Below are positions 8,926 through 18,094 of a DNA stretch of 31,795 bases, in pieces. Origin of the DNA: Leptospira sp. 96542. Its GTDB lineage: Bacteria; Spirochaetota; Leptospiria; Leptospirales; Leptospiraceae. The position numbers and the translations under genes were made by a program. The notes under the pieces are model-generated. The model saw only the letters and a list, made by a program, of their open reading frames with translations, was not told the origin of the DNA and ran no database searches. Numbering within the stretch: the stretch's first letter is position 1; each line of letters begins with the position of its first letter. The stretch spans positions 1-31,795 of the forward strand of contig JARJFC010000041.1 in assembly GCA_029310945.1 (NCBI GenBank). Direction: 5' to 3'.

Positions 8926-10392
8926 TTGATCTTTTCCGATTTTGAATATTTTGTCTTCTTTCTCGTTGTTTTTTTTACAACTTGGTTTTTGTTTCCCGCA
9001 ATTTTTAGGGAAAAAACCAAAGAAACGAGGATTCTACATATATTTCTACTAGTTGGTAGTTATTTTTTCTACATGTCTTGGGATTACCGTTTTGGTGCGC
9101 TCATTTTACTCTCGACAGCGATCGACTATTTTGTTGGCCTCAAGTTAATCAATGAATCTCGTCCTAAAATCAGATGGTATCTACTATTATTTAGCCTTAT
9201 CACCAATTTAGTTTTTATTTTAGGATTTTTTAAATACTATAAATTTCTTGCAACGAACGCCAATGCGGTCACTGCCTCTTTGTTAGGTGTTGAGTCCTTG
9301 CCAATATTTGAAATCATTTTACCTGCGGGCATTTCCTTTTTTACATTCCAATCTTTGTCGTATACAATCGATGTTTATAGAAAAGAAATTCCTGCAGAGA
9401 GAGATTTCATTCGTTTTGCTTTGTTTGTGAGTTTTTTCCCACAACTTGTGGCAGGTCCCATTGTTACGGCTCGGACGTTCATGCCTCAATTGTATGCTCC
9501 CAAATCATTTGAAGCCATCGAGTTTCGCATTGCCATTCGTTATTTCCTTTTGGGGTATTTTAAAAAAGCGGTTCTTTCTGATTTTGCTGCCCATACGATT
9601 GATACCATTTACGCAAATCCGGGTGAGATGCACACAATCGCCCTCATCATCGGAGCCATTTTGGGTGGGGCACAAGTGTATCTCGATTTCAGTGGTTATT
9701 CGGATATGGCCATTGGAAGTGCCCTCCTTTTGGGGTACAGGCTTCCAAACAATTTTAATTTGCCCTTCATTGCCACTTCGGTTTCTGGGTTTTGGCGGCG
9801 TTGGCATATGACTCTTAATTCTTGGCTTCGAGATTATGTTTATATACCCATGGGAGGAAGTCGTGTAACTTCAATTCGCCGAAAAGCCAATCTTTGGTTT
9901 ACAATGTTTGTGAGTGGGGTTTGGCACGGAGCGCAGTGGACCTTTGTATTTTGGGGTTCACTCAATGGAATTTTTTATGTAATAGAAGAGATTTGGAAGG
10001 ATTTGTTTCCAGATAAACAAAATGGTAAGGAAAATTCCACCAAACGATGGTTCCATCCTTTGGTTTGGTTATTTCAGAATTTGACCACTAGTTCTCTATT
10101 CTTTTTGGGAGCAGTTTTTTTTAGATCAGCAACCTGGGACAATGCGCTCATCCACACCAAAGGCATTTTTGTATTCCAAGAAGGCCTTTTACGACCCTTT
10201 ATGTGGAAGGATTTTTTGTGGATCGTAGTGTTTTTAACCATAGGCCATATTTTGGGTTATTTTATCTTCGAAAAAGGGAAGGGAAAAAACATCCCTGCAA
10301 GCCTTGAGTTCGCAACTTACCCAATTATTTTTCTCGTTTTAGCGCTTGTGACACCAGAAAATTCAATTCCTTTCATCTACTTTCAATTTTAG
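8926..10392 (+). CDS. MBOAT family membrane O-acyltransferase
   Basis: About 488 residues with roughly eleven membrane helices. The AlgI/DltB-type core is clear: PAGISFFTFQSLSYTIDVYR, then LDFSGYSDMAIG, FWRRWHMTLNSWLRDYVYIP and the catalytic histidine in SGVWHGAQWTF. Such proteins transfer acyl groups across the inner membrane to exported polysaccharide, teichoic acid or lipid. The frame can begin at TTG 8875 or TTG 8926; I prefer 8926 because AAGG lies eight bases upstream and the product then begins MIFSDFEYFVFF, the usual MBOAT N-terminus. No SGNH or AlgJ/X-type partner sits next to it, so the acceptor is unknown. The gene is divergent from DUF3332. Confidence 0.92.
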   Translation: MIFSDFEYFVFFLVVFFTTWFLFPAIFREKTKETRILHIFLLVGSYFFYMSWDYRFGALILLSTAIDYFVGLKLINESRPKIRWYLLLFSLITNLVFILGFFKYYKFLATNANAVTASLLGVESLPIFEIILPAGISFFTFQSLSYTIDVYRKEIPAERDFIRFALFVSFFPQLVAGPIVTARTFMPQLYAPKSFEAIEFRIAIRYFLLGYFKKAVLSDFAAHTIDTIYANPGEMHTIALIIGAILGGAQVYLDFSGYSDMAIGSALLLGYRLPNNFNLPFIATSVSGFWRRWHMTLNSWLRDYVYIPMGGSRVTSIRRKANLWFTMFVSGVWHGAQWTFVFWGSLNGIFYVIEEIWKDLFPDKQNGKENSTKRWFHPLVWLFQNLTTSSLFFLGAVFFRSATWDNALIHTKGIFVFQEGLLRPFMWKDFLWIVVFLTIGHILGYFIFEKGKGKNIPASLEFATYPIIFLVLALVTPENSIPFIYFQF

Positions 10393-10438
10393 CTTCTTTT
10401 TTCGTTTCCAATTCTCTGTGCCCGTGTAGTTTGTTTCC

Positions 10439-10786
10439 ATGGAGAGTGAACGAAGACTTCCTAGAATTTCACCACGCGAATTCAGCGATTTCGAAATCCA
10501 ATTGGATTTGGATGGGATCACTCTGTTCGGCAAATTGGGGAATATTTCGGAAGAAGGTCTTTGTTTTTTGGGTGAAGATGACCTACTCGGAGACGAAATC
10601 CAGTCTTTGGTTTCAGGAACCATTGTTTGGGCAAAAGGCGCCAAACGAATGTTTTTTGATGGCACAGTGATGTGGACACAAACAACTCTCATCCGCGGAA
10701 CAACATATTATGTTGCGGGCATTCAATTTACCGAAAAATTAAATTTAACTGACTCAATGCTTGCTCGGAGTTTGGAGATTAAATGA
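10439..10786 (+). CDS. PilZ domain protein
   Basis: 115 residues, a lone PilZ-like barrel. The cyclic-di-GMP signature is visible as RxxxR (R9-I-S-P-R13) and NISEEG at ~35-40, corresponding to the (D/N)xSxxG motif, followed by the expected strands (DEIQSLVSGTIVW, YYVAGIQFTE). It probably binds c-di-GMP and controls a partner protein. It opens a same-strand run and overlaps the next gene by four bases (ATGA), implying coupling to the NAD(P)-binding protein. Binding is inferred from motifs only; overall divergence leaves some doubt. Confidence 0.75.
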   Translation: MESERRLPRISPREFSDFEIQLDLDGITLFGKLGNISEEGLCFLGEDDLLGDEIQSLVSGTIVWAKGAKRMFFDGTVMWTQTTLIRGTTYYVAGIQFTEKLNLTDSMLARSLEIK

Positions 10787-11466
10787 AAATACTTTTGCTT
10801 GGCGGAACAGGACTTATCGGTAAACAGGTGTTACTTTCACTTGTATTCTACCCCCAAATAGAAAAGGTTTTTGTTTGGGCAAGGAATTCTAAACCAAATA
10901 CAAACCAAAATGTTCCTATCGAAATTCATTCTGTAACTTGGGAAGGTTTTCAATCAGGCAAAACCTTTGTTCCTGATGATGTAGATGCTGTGTTCTGTTG
11001 TCTGGGTACAACCATAAACAAAGCAGGAACCCGTGAAAGGTTCCGAGAGATTGATTACGATTACCCACTGCTCGCAGCGAGGCAGGCAAAGGAAAAAGGA
11101 ATCAAACGTTTTTTTGTGGTGACTGCAATGGGCTCTCATTCTGAATCCATTATTTTTTACAACCGTGTCAAGGGAGAACTCGAAAGAGACCTTATACTAT
11201 TAAAACTTCCTTTTTTGGGAATTTTCCGACCTTCACTTTTGCTTGGCAACCGAGAGGAAACAAGGTTTGGCGAAAAGGTTGGTGAATTTGTATCGGGGTT
11301 TATACCCTTCGGAATATTTGGATTGGATAAAATGCGGCCTATTCCCGCAGAACTTGTTGCAAAGTCAATGATTGAATCTCTGTTAAATGATAGTAATAAA
11401 CCATCAGAATCCCCAGTTGTAAAAATTTATGAAAATGATACAATGTGGAAAACGAGTAAGGCTTAA
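10783..11466 (+). CDS. NAD(P)-binding oxidoreductase, HTATIP2/NmrA-like
   Basis: 227 residues with an atypical short-chain dehydrogenase Rossmann fold. The dinucleotide loop GGTGLIG is at 7-13, VDAVFCCLGTT is the adenine-side strand, and YNRVKGELERDL carries the active-site type YxxxK pair. Length and the FRPSLLLGNR segment match the HTATIP2-like atypical SDRs, whose substrates are mostly unknown. It overlaps the PilZ gene upstream and lies five bases before the acyltransferase gene, so it belongs to the same operon. Confidence 0.85.
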   Translation: MKILLLGGTGLIGKQVLLSLVFYPQIEKVFVWARNSKPNTNQNVPIEIHSVTWEGFQSGKTFVPDDVDAVFCCLGTTINKAGTRERFREIDYDYPLLAARQAKEKGIKRFFVVTAMGSHSESIIFYNRVKGELERDLILLKLPFLGIFRPSLLLGNREETRFGEKVGEFVSGFIPFGIFGLDKMRPIPAELVAKSMIESLLNDSNKPSESPVVKIYENDTMWKTSKA

Positions 11467-11471
11467 ATTCT

Positions 11472-12209
11472 TTGGAAGATCAAAACAAACAAAAACCCTA
11501 TAGTAAAACAAAATACATTTTTTTAAGTTATTTGGTTCACCTCATTGTGGTGGTCTGGTATTTATTTATCCGAAAAGAAAAACCTGTCATTCCAACGGAG
11601 TCGCAGAAATGCATTGATGTCGGATCCAAGTACATCATCGCTGTGTTTCACGAAACCACATTGTCTCTCTATAGGCATGCCACACAGTACTTACAAAAGA
11701 AAAAAAAGGCAGATATGGTTGCCCTTGTATCCCAGTCTAAGGATGGTGAGATCATCCACCAAACATTTGCTCGTTCAAGTTTACGTTCTGTCCGTGGTTC
11801 GAGTACACGTGGTGGCACAGGTGCTTTCCGTAATATCTTAAAAGAAATGAAAGCAGGGGCTGTTCCGATTTTTACTGTGGATGGCCCTAAAGGACCCAGG
11901 CGCGAAGTAAAACCTGGTGTGATCGTGACTGCATCTCTCACAGGTTTTCCGATTTTATACTTGCATTCTGCTTACAGTAAGTTTTGGCAATTTCGCAGTT
12001 GGGACAGACATTTTTTTCCGAAATTTGGTGCGAAATTGTACATCCAATATGGAGAACCATTTTTTGTTCCGAAAGGTCTCTCAGAAGCGGATATTGACAA
12101 ATATGCTAAACAATTGCAGGATTTGATGAACCAAAACGCTGCAAATTTGGAACAAAAGGTGGCAGAAATGCACCCGAACAATTCTATTGACATACCGCTC
12201 AAAACCTAA
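11472..12209 (+). CDS. Lysophospholipid acyltransferase family (DUF374)
   Basis: 245 residues with one N-terminal helix (YLVHLIVVVWYLFI) and a DUF374/PlsC-related domain: SQSKDGEIIHQTF, SSTRGGTGAFRNIL and FTVDGPKGPRREVKPG, the last being the acceptor-binding block of the family. DUF374 proteins resemble lipid acyltransferases and are often found with lipid A or phospholipid genes. The start is TTG at 11472, five bases after the previous stop. A role in membrane lipid or lipid A acylation is inferred, not shown. Confidence 0.82.
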   Translation: MEDQNKQKPYSKTKYIFLSYLVHLIVVVWYLFIRKEKPVIPTESQKCIDVGSKYIIAVFHETTLSLYRHATQYLQKKKKADMVALVSQSKDGEIIHQTFARSSLRSVRGSSTRGGTGAFRNILKEMKAGAVPIFTVDGPKGPRREVKPGVIVTASLTGFPILYLHSAYSKFWQFRSWDRHFFPKFGAKLYIQYGEPFFVPKGLSEADIDKYAKQLQDLMNQNAANLEQKVAEMHPNNSIDIPLKT

Positions 12210-12234
12210 AGTTTAACCAAGTAAGGTAAAAAAT

Positions 12235-13401
12235 ATGTCCTCTCTAGAAAATTTCATTTTTACGTCCGAGTCTGTATCCGAAGGACATCCGGACAAGGTC
12301 TGTGACCAAATTTCAGATGCTATTTTAGACGCATTCCTCGCACAAGATCCGAAATCTCGGGTGGCTTGTGAAACCCTTGTCACTACCAATTTGGTTGTCA
12401 TTGCTGGTGAGATCACAAGTAAAGGCAAAGTAGACACCTCTGAAGTGGCTCGCGATGTGATTCGCAAAATTGGTTATAACGATATCAATATGTATTTTGA
12501 TGCTGATTTTGCTGTGGTTTCTTCCCATGTTCATGCACAATCGCCAGACATTGCACAAGGTGTGAATGAGGGCGAAGGTCTCCACGCTGAACAAGGTGCA
12601 GGCGACCAAGGTTTGATGTTTGGTTTTGCCATTGCAGATACACCAGAGTTTATGCCAGCACCGATCTATTATTCTCATAAACTTTTGGAACATTTGGCGG
12701 AACTCCGCCATTCCAAAAAACTTGCTTGGTTGCGCCCCGACGCAAAATCGCAAGTAACCTTTGTTTACGAAAATGGAAAACCAGTTAAGGTTGATACCAT
12801 AGTTATCTCCACACAACACCAACCAGGTGTTACGCATAAACAAATTGAAGATGCAGTCATCGAAGAATGTATCAAAAAGGTTGTTCCAAAAGATATTTTA
12901 GGTAACCCACGTTATTTTATTAATCCTACAGGGAAGTTCGAAATCGGTGGACCTCACGGTGACACTGGTCTTACTGGCCGTAAAATCATAGTAGATACAT
13001 ATGGTGGAATGGGTAGACACGGTGGTGGTGCTTTCTCAGGAAAGGATCCATCTAAGGTTGATCGTTCTGCAGCGTATATGGGTCGTTATATTGCGAAAAA
13101 CGTAGTGGCAGCAGGCCTTGCTCATAAATGTGAAGTGCAACTTGCTTATGCAATTGGTGTGGCAGAACCAGTTTCTGTTTTGGTGGATACATTTGGAACA
13201 GGCACTATCTCTGATACAGAGATCTCCAAACGAGTGTTAGCAAATTTTAAACTCACTCCGAAAGGCATTGTGGAATCTCTCGATTTACTTGGAAAAGGAA
13301 GAACATACCAAGAAACGGCTGCGTATGGTCATTTTGGTAGAACTGGATCCACATTCACTTGGGAAAAAACAGATAAAGCCGAAGCTTTAAAAAAAGGATA
13401 A
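12235..13401 (+). CDS. metK: S-adenosylmethionine synthetase
   Basis: 388 residues, full length. It makes S-adenosylmethionine from methionine and ATP in the cytoplasm. Signature segments are all present: [19 protein letters not shown] with the catalytic histidine H18, the [10 protein letters not shown] block at 121-130, [13 protein letters not shown], and the phosphate-binding loop [19 protein letters not shown] at ~263-281. The ATG has TAAGG ten bases upstream. The 25-base gap from the acyltransferase gene leaves no room for a SAM riboswitch; control is probably through the upstream promoter. Confidence 0.98.
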   Translation: MSSLENFIFTSESVSEGHPDKVCDQISDAILDAFLAQDPKSRVACETLVTTNLVVIAGEITSKGKVDTSEVARDVIRKIGYNDINMYFDADFAVVSSHVHAQSPDIAQGVNEGEGLHAEQGAGDQGLMFGFAIADTPEFMPAPIYYSHKLLEHLAELRHSKKLAWLRPDAKSQVTFVYENGKPVKVDTIVISTQHQPGVTHKQIEDAVIEECIKKVVPKDILGNPRYFINPTGKFEIGGPHGDTGLTGRKIIVDTYGGMGRHGGGAFSGKDPSKVDRSAAYMGRYIAKNVVAAGLAHKCEVQLAYAIGVAEPVSVLVDTFGTGTISDTEISKRVLANFKLTPKGIVESLDLLGKGRTYQETAAYGHFGRTGSTFTWEKTDKAEALKKG

Positions 13402-13416
13402 ATTAAGGAAAATTGA

Positions 13417-14379
13417 ATGGGTGCACCTAGCCAATCAACAGCTGACAAAAAAGCAACACGAGATGCATACGGAGAAGCCTTAGTTGAGTTAGGTGCTTCC
13501 AATGAAAAAGTGGTTGTTTTGGATGCCGACCTTTCTGGTTCAACCAAAACTGCCGATTTTAAGAAAAAATATCCTGAACGTTTTTTTAATGTGGGAGTCG
13601 CTGAACAAAACTTAGTGGGTCATGCCGCTGGTCTTGCTTTGGCAGGGTTTACTCCTTTTGCTTCTAGTTTTGCAATGTTTTTGTCTGGCAGAGCATGGGA
13701 GATTGTTCGTAATAGTGTCGTTTATCCTAAGTTAAATGTTAAACTCGTTGCTTCTCATGGTGGAATTACTGTGGGAGAAGATGGAGCATCCCACCAATGT
13801 ATTGAAGACTTTGGAACCATGCGCGTCATTCCTGAAATGACTGTAATCTGTCCTTCTGATTTTAACGAAACCAAACAAGTGATCCATGCAATTGCCGAAT
13901 ACAATGGGCCAGTGTATGTTCGTGTGGGGCGTCCAGCCATTCCACTCATCGAACGAGACAATTATAAATTCCAAATTGGCAAAGCAGAACTTATGTCCGA
14001 AGGCAGTGATGTTTGTATCATCGCTTGTGGTGTGATGGTGAACGAAGCGATGATTGCTGTTGGTTTACTCAAAGAGAAGGGAATCAAAGCATCATTACTC
14101 AATATGGCAACCATCAAACCTTTGGATCGGGATGCCATTGTCGCCAAAGCAAAGGAATGTGGTGCCATAGTCACAGCTGAAGAACATAACGTAATTGGTG
14201 GGCTTGGTTCAGCCGTATCTGAGTTGTTATCTGAGGAGTTTCCTGTTCCCGTTTTAAAAGTGGGAATGAAAGATAGTTTTGGAAAGTCAGGAACTTGGAG
14301 TGGGCTACTCGATTATTTTGGTCTGCGCGCCAAAGACATTGTTGTCACGAGCGAACAAGCCATCGCCAAAAAGAAATAA
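13417..14379 (+). CDS. Transketolase, C-terminal subunit
   Basis: 320 residues corresponding to the pyrimidine-binding and C-terminal domains of transketolase. The thiamine-activating glutamate is E63 ([13 protein letters not shown]), and [14 protein letters not shown] and [13 protein letters not shown] are family blocks. The N-terminal (diphosphate-binding) half, with its GDG motif, is not in this window, so the enzyme must be assembled from two polypeptides with the other gene elsewhere. The stop of metK lies 15 bases upstream and an AAGGA site precedes the ATG, so it is co-transcribed with metK. Confidence 0.92.
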   Translation: MGAPSQSTADKKATRDAYGEALVELGASNEKVVVLDADLSGSTKTADFKKKYPERFFNVGVAEQNLVGHAAGLALAGFTPFASSFAMFLSGRAWEIVRNSVVYPKLNVKLVASHGGITVGEDGASHQCIEDFGTMRVIPEMTVICPSDFNETKQVIHAIAEYNGPVYVRVGRPAIPLIERDNYKFQIGKAELMSEGSDVCIIACGVMVNEAMIAVGLLKEKGIKASLLNMATIKPLDRDAIVAKAKECGAIVTAEEHNVIGGLGSAVSELLSEEFPVPVLKVGMKDSFGKSGTWSGLLDYFGLRAKDIVVTSEQAIAKKK

Positions 14380-14400
14380 TAACCAAAAGGAGGGTTGTGG

Positions 14401-14727
14401 GTGACTGATACCAGCGTAGCCCAACCCTTAGTCGAAGAAGAAACCTTTACTCTCAATAAAGAAAATTGGGGGCCTTGGAAGGTTGTGCTTTGGGATGATG
14501 ACCACCATACATACGATTATGTGATCGAAATGTTGATGGATGTTTGCCGGATGGTTTGGGAAAAAGCGTTCCAACATGCGGTGGAAGTGGATACCAAAAA
14601 ACGAACTGTTGTGTTTGTTGGCGAACTGGAACATGCTGAATTCATCCAAGAACGAATCGTTGGTTATGGACCTGACCATCGTATGAGTACTTCCAAAGGT
14701 TCTATGACAGCCACTTTGGAGAGGTGA
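14401..14727 (+). CDS. clpS: ATP-dependent Clp protease adaptor ClpS
   Basis: 108 residues. ClpS delivers N-degron proteins to ClpA or ClpC. The core KVVLWDDDHHTYDYVIEML corresponds to the substrate-binding N(D)D-T-xxx-V block, and ELEHAEFIQERIVGYG is the conserved C-terminal helix. The start is GTG at 14401, seven bases after an AAGGAGG site; the TTG at 14395 would sit almost on that site. There is a ~28-residue N-terminal extension before the core. No clpA is adjacent. Immediately after the stop comes the 51-base repeat. Confidence 0.93.
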   Translation: MTDTSVAQPLVEEETFTLNKENWGPWKVVLWDDDHHTYDYVIEMLMDVCRMVWEKAFQHAVEVDTKKRTVVFVGELEHAEFIQERIVGYGPDHRMSTSKGSMTATLER

Positions 14728-14736
14728 GGGGGTGGG

Positions 14737-14787
14737 TGGTGTGGAACCTCCGCAAGTGTCCCTCGCTCCGATGCCTTCTGAGGAAGG
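14737..14787 (+). repeat. 51-base direct repeat, left copy
   Basis: Perfectly identical, by eye, to 31475-31525 and on the same strand. It begins nine bases past the clpS stop and is non-coding in this context. In the frame of the right copy it would read GVEPPQVSLAPMPSEEG and then GK and a stop. Flanks differ on both sides of the two copies, so the identity is sharply bounded. Confidence 0.97.
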
Positions 14788-14789
14788 GG

Positions 14790-14908
14790 GCAAGTAAGTA
14801 AATTTGTAAGCTAAGGATTCTATAAATACAGAATCAAAAAAAAGTAGCATTTTTTTAAATTTTCAAATTTATTTTTAGATCTGATGTTATTGGCAAATAC
14901 TTACTTGC
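14790..14908. repeat. Inverted-repeat-bounded 119-base AT-rich segment
   Basis: The arms GCAAGTAAGTA (14790-14800) and TACTTACTTGC (14898-14908) are perfect 11-base inverted repeats, and continue imperfectly inward as AATTTG / CAAAT. The interior is AT-rich and holds a small hairpin (GATTCT / AGAATC). It begins two bases after the direct repeat. No target duplication was seen. It could be a miniature mobile element, an RNA hairpin or a junction relic. The rest of 14728-14950 holds no recognisable gene. Confidence 0.4.
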
Positions 14909-14950
14909 AGTAGCAGGACTATTTTTTTTTGAATTTGAAATCTATAAGAT

Positions 14951-16363
14951 GTGAGAACTTTGATCAAAATACAAATGATAATGATAACAAAATTACAAAA
15001 AATTATTTCTGAGGCATTGGTATTATCCATTGCAAATTTTAAAGAAGAATTTACGAAAACTTTTTATGATTCTTGGCAAAAGAATATAATATTATATATA
15101 TCGAATTTTTTAATATCTTTTTTAATATTATATTTACATCGACCCGACTCCTTGAACCATCCTCAGCTATGGGCAGAAGATGGAACTATTTTTCTTCGAG
15201 ATGAATGGATTCTTGGATTTCCATATACTATACCTTTGCTGTATTCAGGTTATATTCATTTAGTTCCTAGGTTCATTGCGTTTCTTTCTAATTTATTTCC
15301 GTATGAATTTATACCCTTTGTCTTTAATTTCTCTGCAATTTTTTTAGCAGCCGTTAGCGTTTCGTTTTTTTCTTTAAGAAATTTTCGTTACATTGTTAAA
15401 AGCGATTTATTAAGAACGATTACTGTAGCTTTAATCTGCCTAACACCCGTTGGTCATGAATCTTTAAATACCGCCACAAATGTGCATTTTTATTTTACAT
15501 TTGGTGTTTTTTTATTTGCGATTATGGGTGGAAAACTTAGCCCGTGGGCTTATTTCGGAATTTTTATATACGTTTGTATTGGGACATTGACAGCACCGTT
15601 GTCAATATTTTATGCTCCTTTATTTTTGATTCGTTATTTTATATTCAAATCAGATCGTTTTCGATGGGTATATGCATTTCTTTTTATATTGAATATGAGT
15701 TATGGCGTGTTGATGTTTTTTTATGGCTCAAGTGATTCTTTAACAAGGATTGATTGGGAATTTTTCATCAATATAACAAATGTTGAAAAACTTTTTCGTG
15801 TTTCATTTGCAATTTATTTTATCGATTTTGATTCTTGGAAATTTCTTGATTATTTTAAATTTTTCTGGGTTTTTGAACTTATTTTTTTGTTTTTTTATAT
15901 TAGAAATTTCAGCAAAAAAGGAATTCAGAATACTATATTGATAGGAACCTATCTTATTGCTATTTTTGTTCCAATATTACTTAGAGGTGGCTTATCTTTA
16001 AGTGAAGAACAAGCTTCTTATGTAACATTATTCAATATTTCCAAAGATTCGCTATATCTTTCTAACGTAGTATTTTTGCTAAATATTAGATATGGCCTTG
16101 TTCCGTTTATGATTTTTTGTATATTGCCATTTTCTGTTATACTGAATGACAAAAATAAGAAACTGAACTTGGTATTAGGAATTTTAATTTTAGGAGCATA
16201 TGCTTTTATTATCAAAGATTCTTTTTTTATCAAACCATATCACGATTTCGAGTGGGAAACTTTTTCTGAGCAGGTCAAAAATAAAAAGAACGTATCGATT
16301 CCTATCAACCCAACCTGGTGGCAAAAAATAGAAGTAAAAGAAAACGAATGGAAAAAGGAATAG
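14951..16363 (+). CDS. Polytopic membrane protein, GT-C glycosyltransferase-like
   Basis: 470 residues with about ten hydrophobic helices separated by short loops. After the first helix, LWAEDGTIFLRDEW and then YSGYIHLVPRFIAF give the acidic-loop pattern seen in uncharacterised membrane proteins of surface-polysaccharide loci; in GT-C enzymes an acidic pair in the first outer loop is catalytic. A lipid-linked sugar transferase is therefore plausible but unproven. The start is uncertain: GTG 14951 or ATG 14975/14981, none with a good ribosome site. It is strongly AT-rich and is the first gene after the repeat junction, 189 bases before the exporter operon. Confidence 0.65.
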   Translation: MRTLIKIQMIMITKLQKIISEALVLSIANFKEEFTKTFYDSWQKNIILYISNFLISFLILYLHRPDSLNHPQLWAEDGTIFLRDEWILGFPYTIPLLYSGYIHLVPRFIAFLSNLFPYEFIPFVFNFSAIFLAAVSVSFFSLRNFRYIVKSDLLRTITVALICLTPVGHESLNTATNVHFYFTFGVFLFAIMGGKLSPWAYFGIFIYVCIGTLTAPLSIFYAPLFLIRYFIFKSDRFRWVYAFLFILNMSYGVLMFFYGSSDSLTRIDWEFFINITNVEKLFRVSFAIYFIDFDSWKFLDYFKFFWVFELIFLFFYIRNFSKKGIQNTILIGTYLIAIFVPILLRGGLSLSEEQASYVTLFNISKDSLYLSNVVFLLNIRYGLVPFMIFCILPFSVILNDKNKKLNLVLGILILGAYAFIIKDSFFIKPYHDFEWETFSEQVKNKKNVSIPINPTWWQKIEVKENEWKKE

Positions 16364-16552
16364 TTTATTGCGTTATTCAAAGAATTCGAATATTTGATTA
16401 GTCGGTTTTTTGGTACGTTGACAGGGTCGGCGTGCGTAATTCGTTTTTTTGGGAAAATATGTATTTATTCAGGAAATTCGCAGTGTTTACATCCTGAAGT
16501 GACATAAACAATTAGTAAAGTTTTAAATTATTTTTCGAATTGATTACGTTAG
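16364..16552 (+). promoter_or_regulatory. Putative promoter region of the exporter operon
   Basis: This 189-base gap holds the likely promoter of the downstream eight-gene operon. A consensus-like TTGACA is at 16418-16423, but no good -10 box lies at 16-18 bases. An inverted repeat TGTTTA / TAAACA (16484-16489 and 16505-16510) with a 15-base spacer could be a regulator site. Neither element is certain. Confidence 0.3.
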
Positions 16553-16572
16553 ATGCCGATAAACAGACCAAA

Positions 16573-16580
16573 GGGGGGGG
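16573..16580 (+). promoter_or_regulatory. G8 homopolymer at the start codon of the operon
   Basis: Eight consecutive G residues, whose last G begins the probable GTG start of the TolC-like gene and whose 5' end completes its ribosome site (AAAGG). Changing the tract length would alter ribosome-site spacing, or shift the frame if the upstream ATG at 16553 is used. Confidence 0.5.
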
Positions 16581-18094
16581 TGAGTTACTCTTTGAAATCT
16601 GTTTTTTTCGCTCTTGTTTTTTGTCTTCTTGTCTGCGCAAAAACTGTTAGTGGGCAGGAGATGGTTTTGGGTACATCTGAAGTCGACGAAATTGTTATAA
16701 CTAACAGCGTTATTCTTCACAGTATTTCTGATAGGCGTGGAATTTTTAAAATGGTATCTGCAGAGAAGTGGAGAAATTATCTTCCGCGCGTGGGGATTAG
16801 TTATTTTGGATTAAATAATACAAATGTAAACCAGCCCGATAGCCAGTACAATGATGTTCGACTACAGTTAAATCAGCTTGTTTATGATGGTGGTGAAAAT
16901 TTCCTTGAAATCGAATCTGCAAAGTTACAAGACTTACTGAACAATCAAGATTGGAATATTACAAAAAATAAAATTACTTTTGAGGCTCAAAAATCTTATC
17001 TGAAGTTAATTGCGAATAGTTTCAAATATTCGATGATATTAAAGTCCTTTGATCGAATCAGGCAATTAAAAGTCGATAGTGATTTGGGATCAGAAAAAGG
17101 TTTCAATACCGAATTAGATCGTATGGAAGCCGAATCTAAAATTCGAGAATTAGAGCTTTCCGCCCTTAAATCATTATCTTCGATTAAACTGGCTGAAATT
17201 GAGTTAAAGAGACAGCTTAATCTTCCGATTGAAACTAGCATAGTTACCAAAGATTCACTACTAGAGGATTTTATAATTTTTGAACCTATTGAATTAGGTA
17301 ACATTTCGGATTTTCTTCTAAATAAGCCAGAACTCAAAAAAAGTAAATTAGCAATTGAGAATATTCGGACACGACAAGAAATCCTGGATTCATATTGGAA
17401 ACCAAAAGTAGTTCTCGGAGGTTACTACGGGCAAAATATCAACGGCGCATTACCTGTAAAAAACGAAGTGTACGGTTTTAATATTGGGCTTCAAACTCAG
17501 CTTGGAAGTTCAACAAACCAAACAAGTTTGAATTCGGGAATTCAAACAGATGGAACGGGTATCCAAAGGATTCCAGGATTTGGTCCTCAGTTTGTTGGTA
17601 GAGGAGAGAATGCTTATAATAGTACTAACTTCAACTTATTTGATGATTTGAGTTATAGTCGGAAGATATATGAAGGTCAAATTGCCCTTTCGGATGCAAT
17701 CCGAAATAAACGAGCACTCGAGATTAATTTAGAAGCAGAAATTTATAAAACATTAGAAAAAGTTAAGGAAAATTGGCAAATTATTAGATTATCAAATGCC
17801 AAATTTTACCAATCTGCCGAAGCATGGAAATCTGCGGTAATGAAATACGATCGTGGCTTTATTAAAATTTCCGAATATTTAGCTTTTGAGTCAGAACTTC
17901 TACGTTCTTTGGATGATTTAAGCCAAGGATACATTGCTTATTTAGAGGCATCGTATGAATTGGCATTTCATCTGGGAGTGGCACGAGAAGATTTGTCTTT
18001 TGTTCGCCGAGAAAAATCGAAAGGAAATTCGATTTTTAATGAACTTTTAAAATTAGGATATTTTGATTTAACATCAAATATAGATAAAAAATGA
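16580..18094 (+). CDS. TolC-family outer membrane efflux protein
   Basis: About 504 residues. The predicted signal (VSYSLKSVFFALVFCLLVCAKTVSG) is followed by long alternating helices and two beta segments, the layout of outer membrane factors; EAQKSYLKLIANSFKY and KSAVMKYDRGFIKISEYLAFESELL are typical paired helix regions. It should form the trimeric outer membrane duct for the downstream adaptor and permeases. The start is GTG 16580 with AAAGG five bases upstream; ATG 16553 would add nine residues and has no ribosome site. It overlaps the next gene by four bases (ATGA) and is first of the operon. Confidence 0.85.
   Translation: MSYSLKSVFFALVFCLLVCAKTVSGQEMVLGTSEVDEIVITNSVILHSISDRRGIFKMVSAEKWRNYLPRVGISYFGLNNTNVNQPDSQYNDVRLQLNQLVYDGGENFLEIESAKLQDLLNNQDWNITKNKITFEAQKSYLKLIANSFKYSMILKSFDRIRQLKVDSDLGSEKGFNTELDRMEAESKIRELELSALKSLSSIKLAEIELKRQLNLPIETSIVTKDSLLEDFIIFEPIELGNISDFLLNKPELKKSKLAIENIRTRQEILDSYWKPKVVLGGYYGQNINGALPVKNEVYGFNIGLQTQLGSSTNQTSLNSGIQTDGTGIQRIPGFGPQFVGRGENAYNSTNFNLFDDLSYSRKIYEGQIALSDAIRNKRALEINLEAEIYKTLEKVKENWQIIRLSNAKFYQSAEAWKSAVMKYDRGFIKISEYLAFESELLRSLDDLSQGYIAYLEASYELAFHLGVAREDLSFVRREKSKGNSIFNELLKLGYFDLTSNIDKK

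Noticed and set aside
14738..14799. Short coding remnant after clpS (GVEPPQVSLAPMPSEEGGK then stop)
   Set aside because: Too short to call a gene or pseudogene; it is reported as a repeat copy instead.
14805..14850. Hairpin GATTCT/AGAATC as a terminator for clpS
   Set aside because: It is followed by A residues rather than T residues on the plus strand, and the stem is only six pairs.
16418..16446. TTGACA as a full sigma-70 promoter
   Set aside because: No acceptable -10 hexamer lies at the proper distance, so only a regulatory region is claimed.
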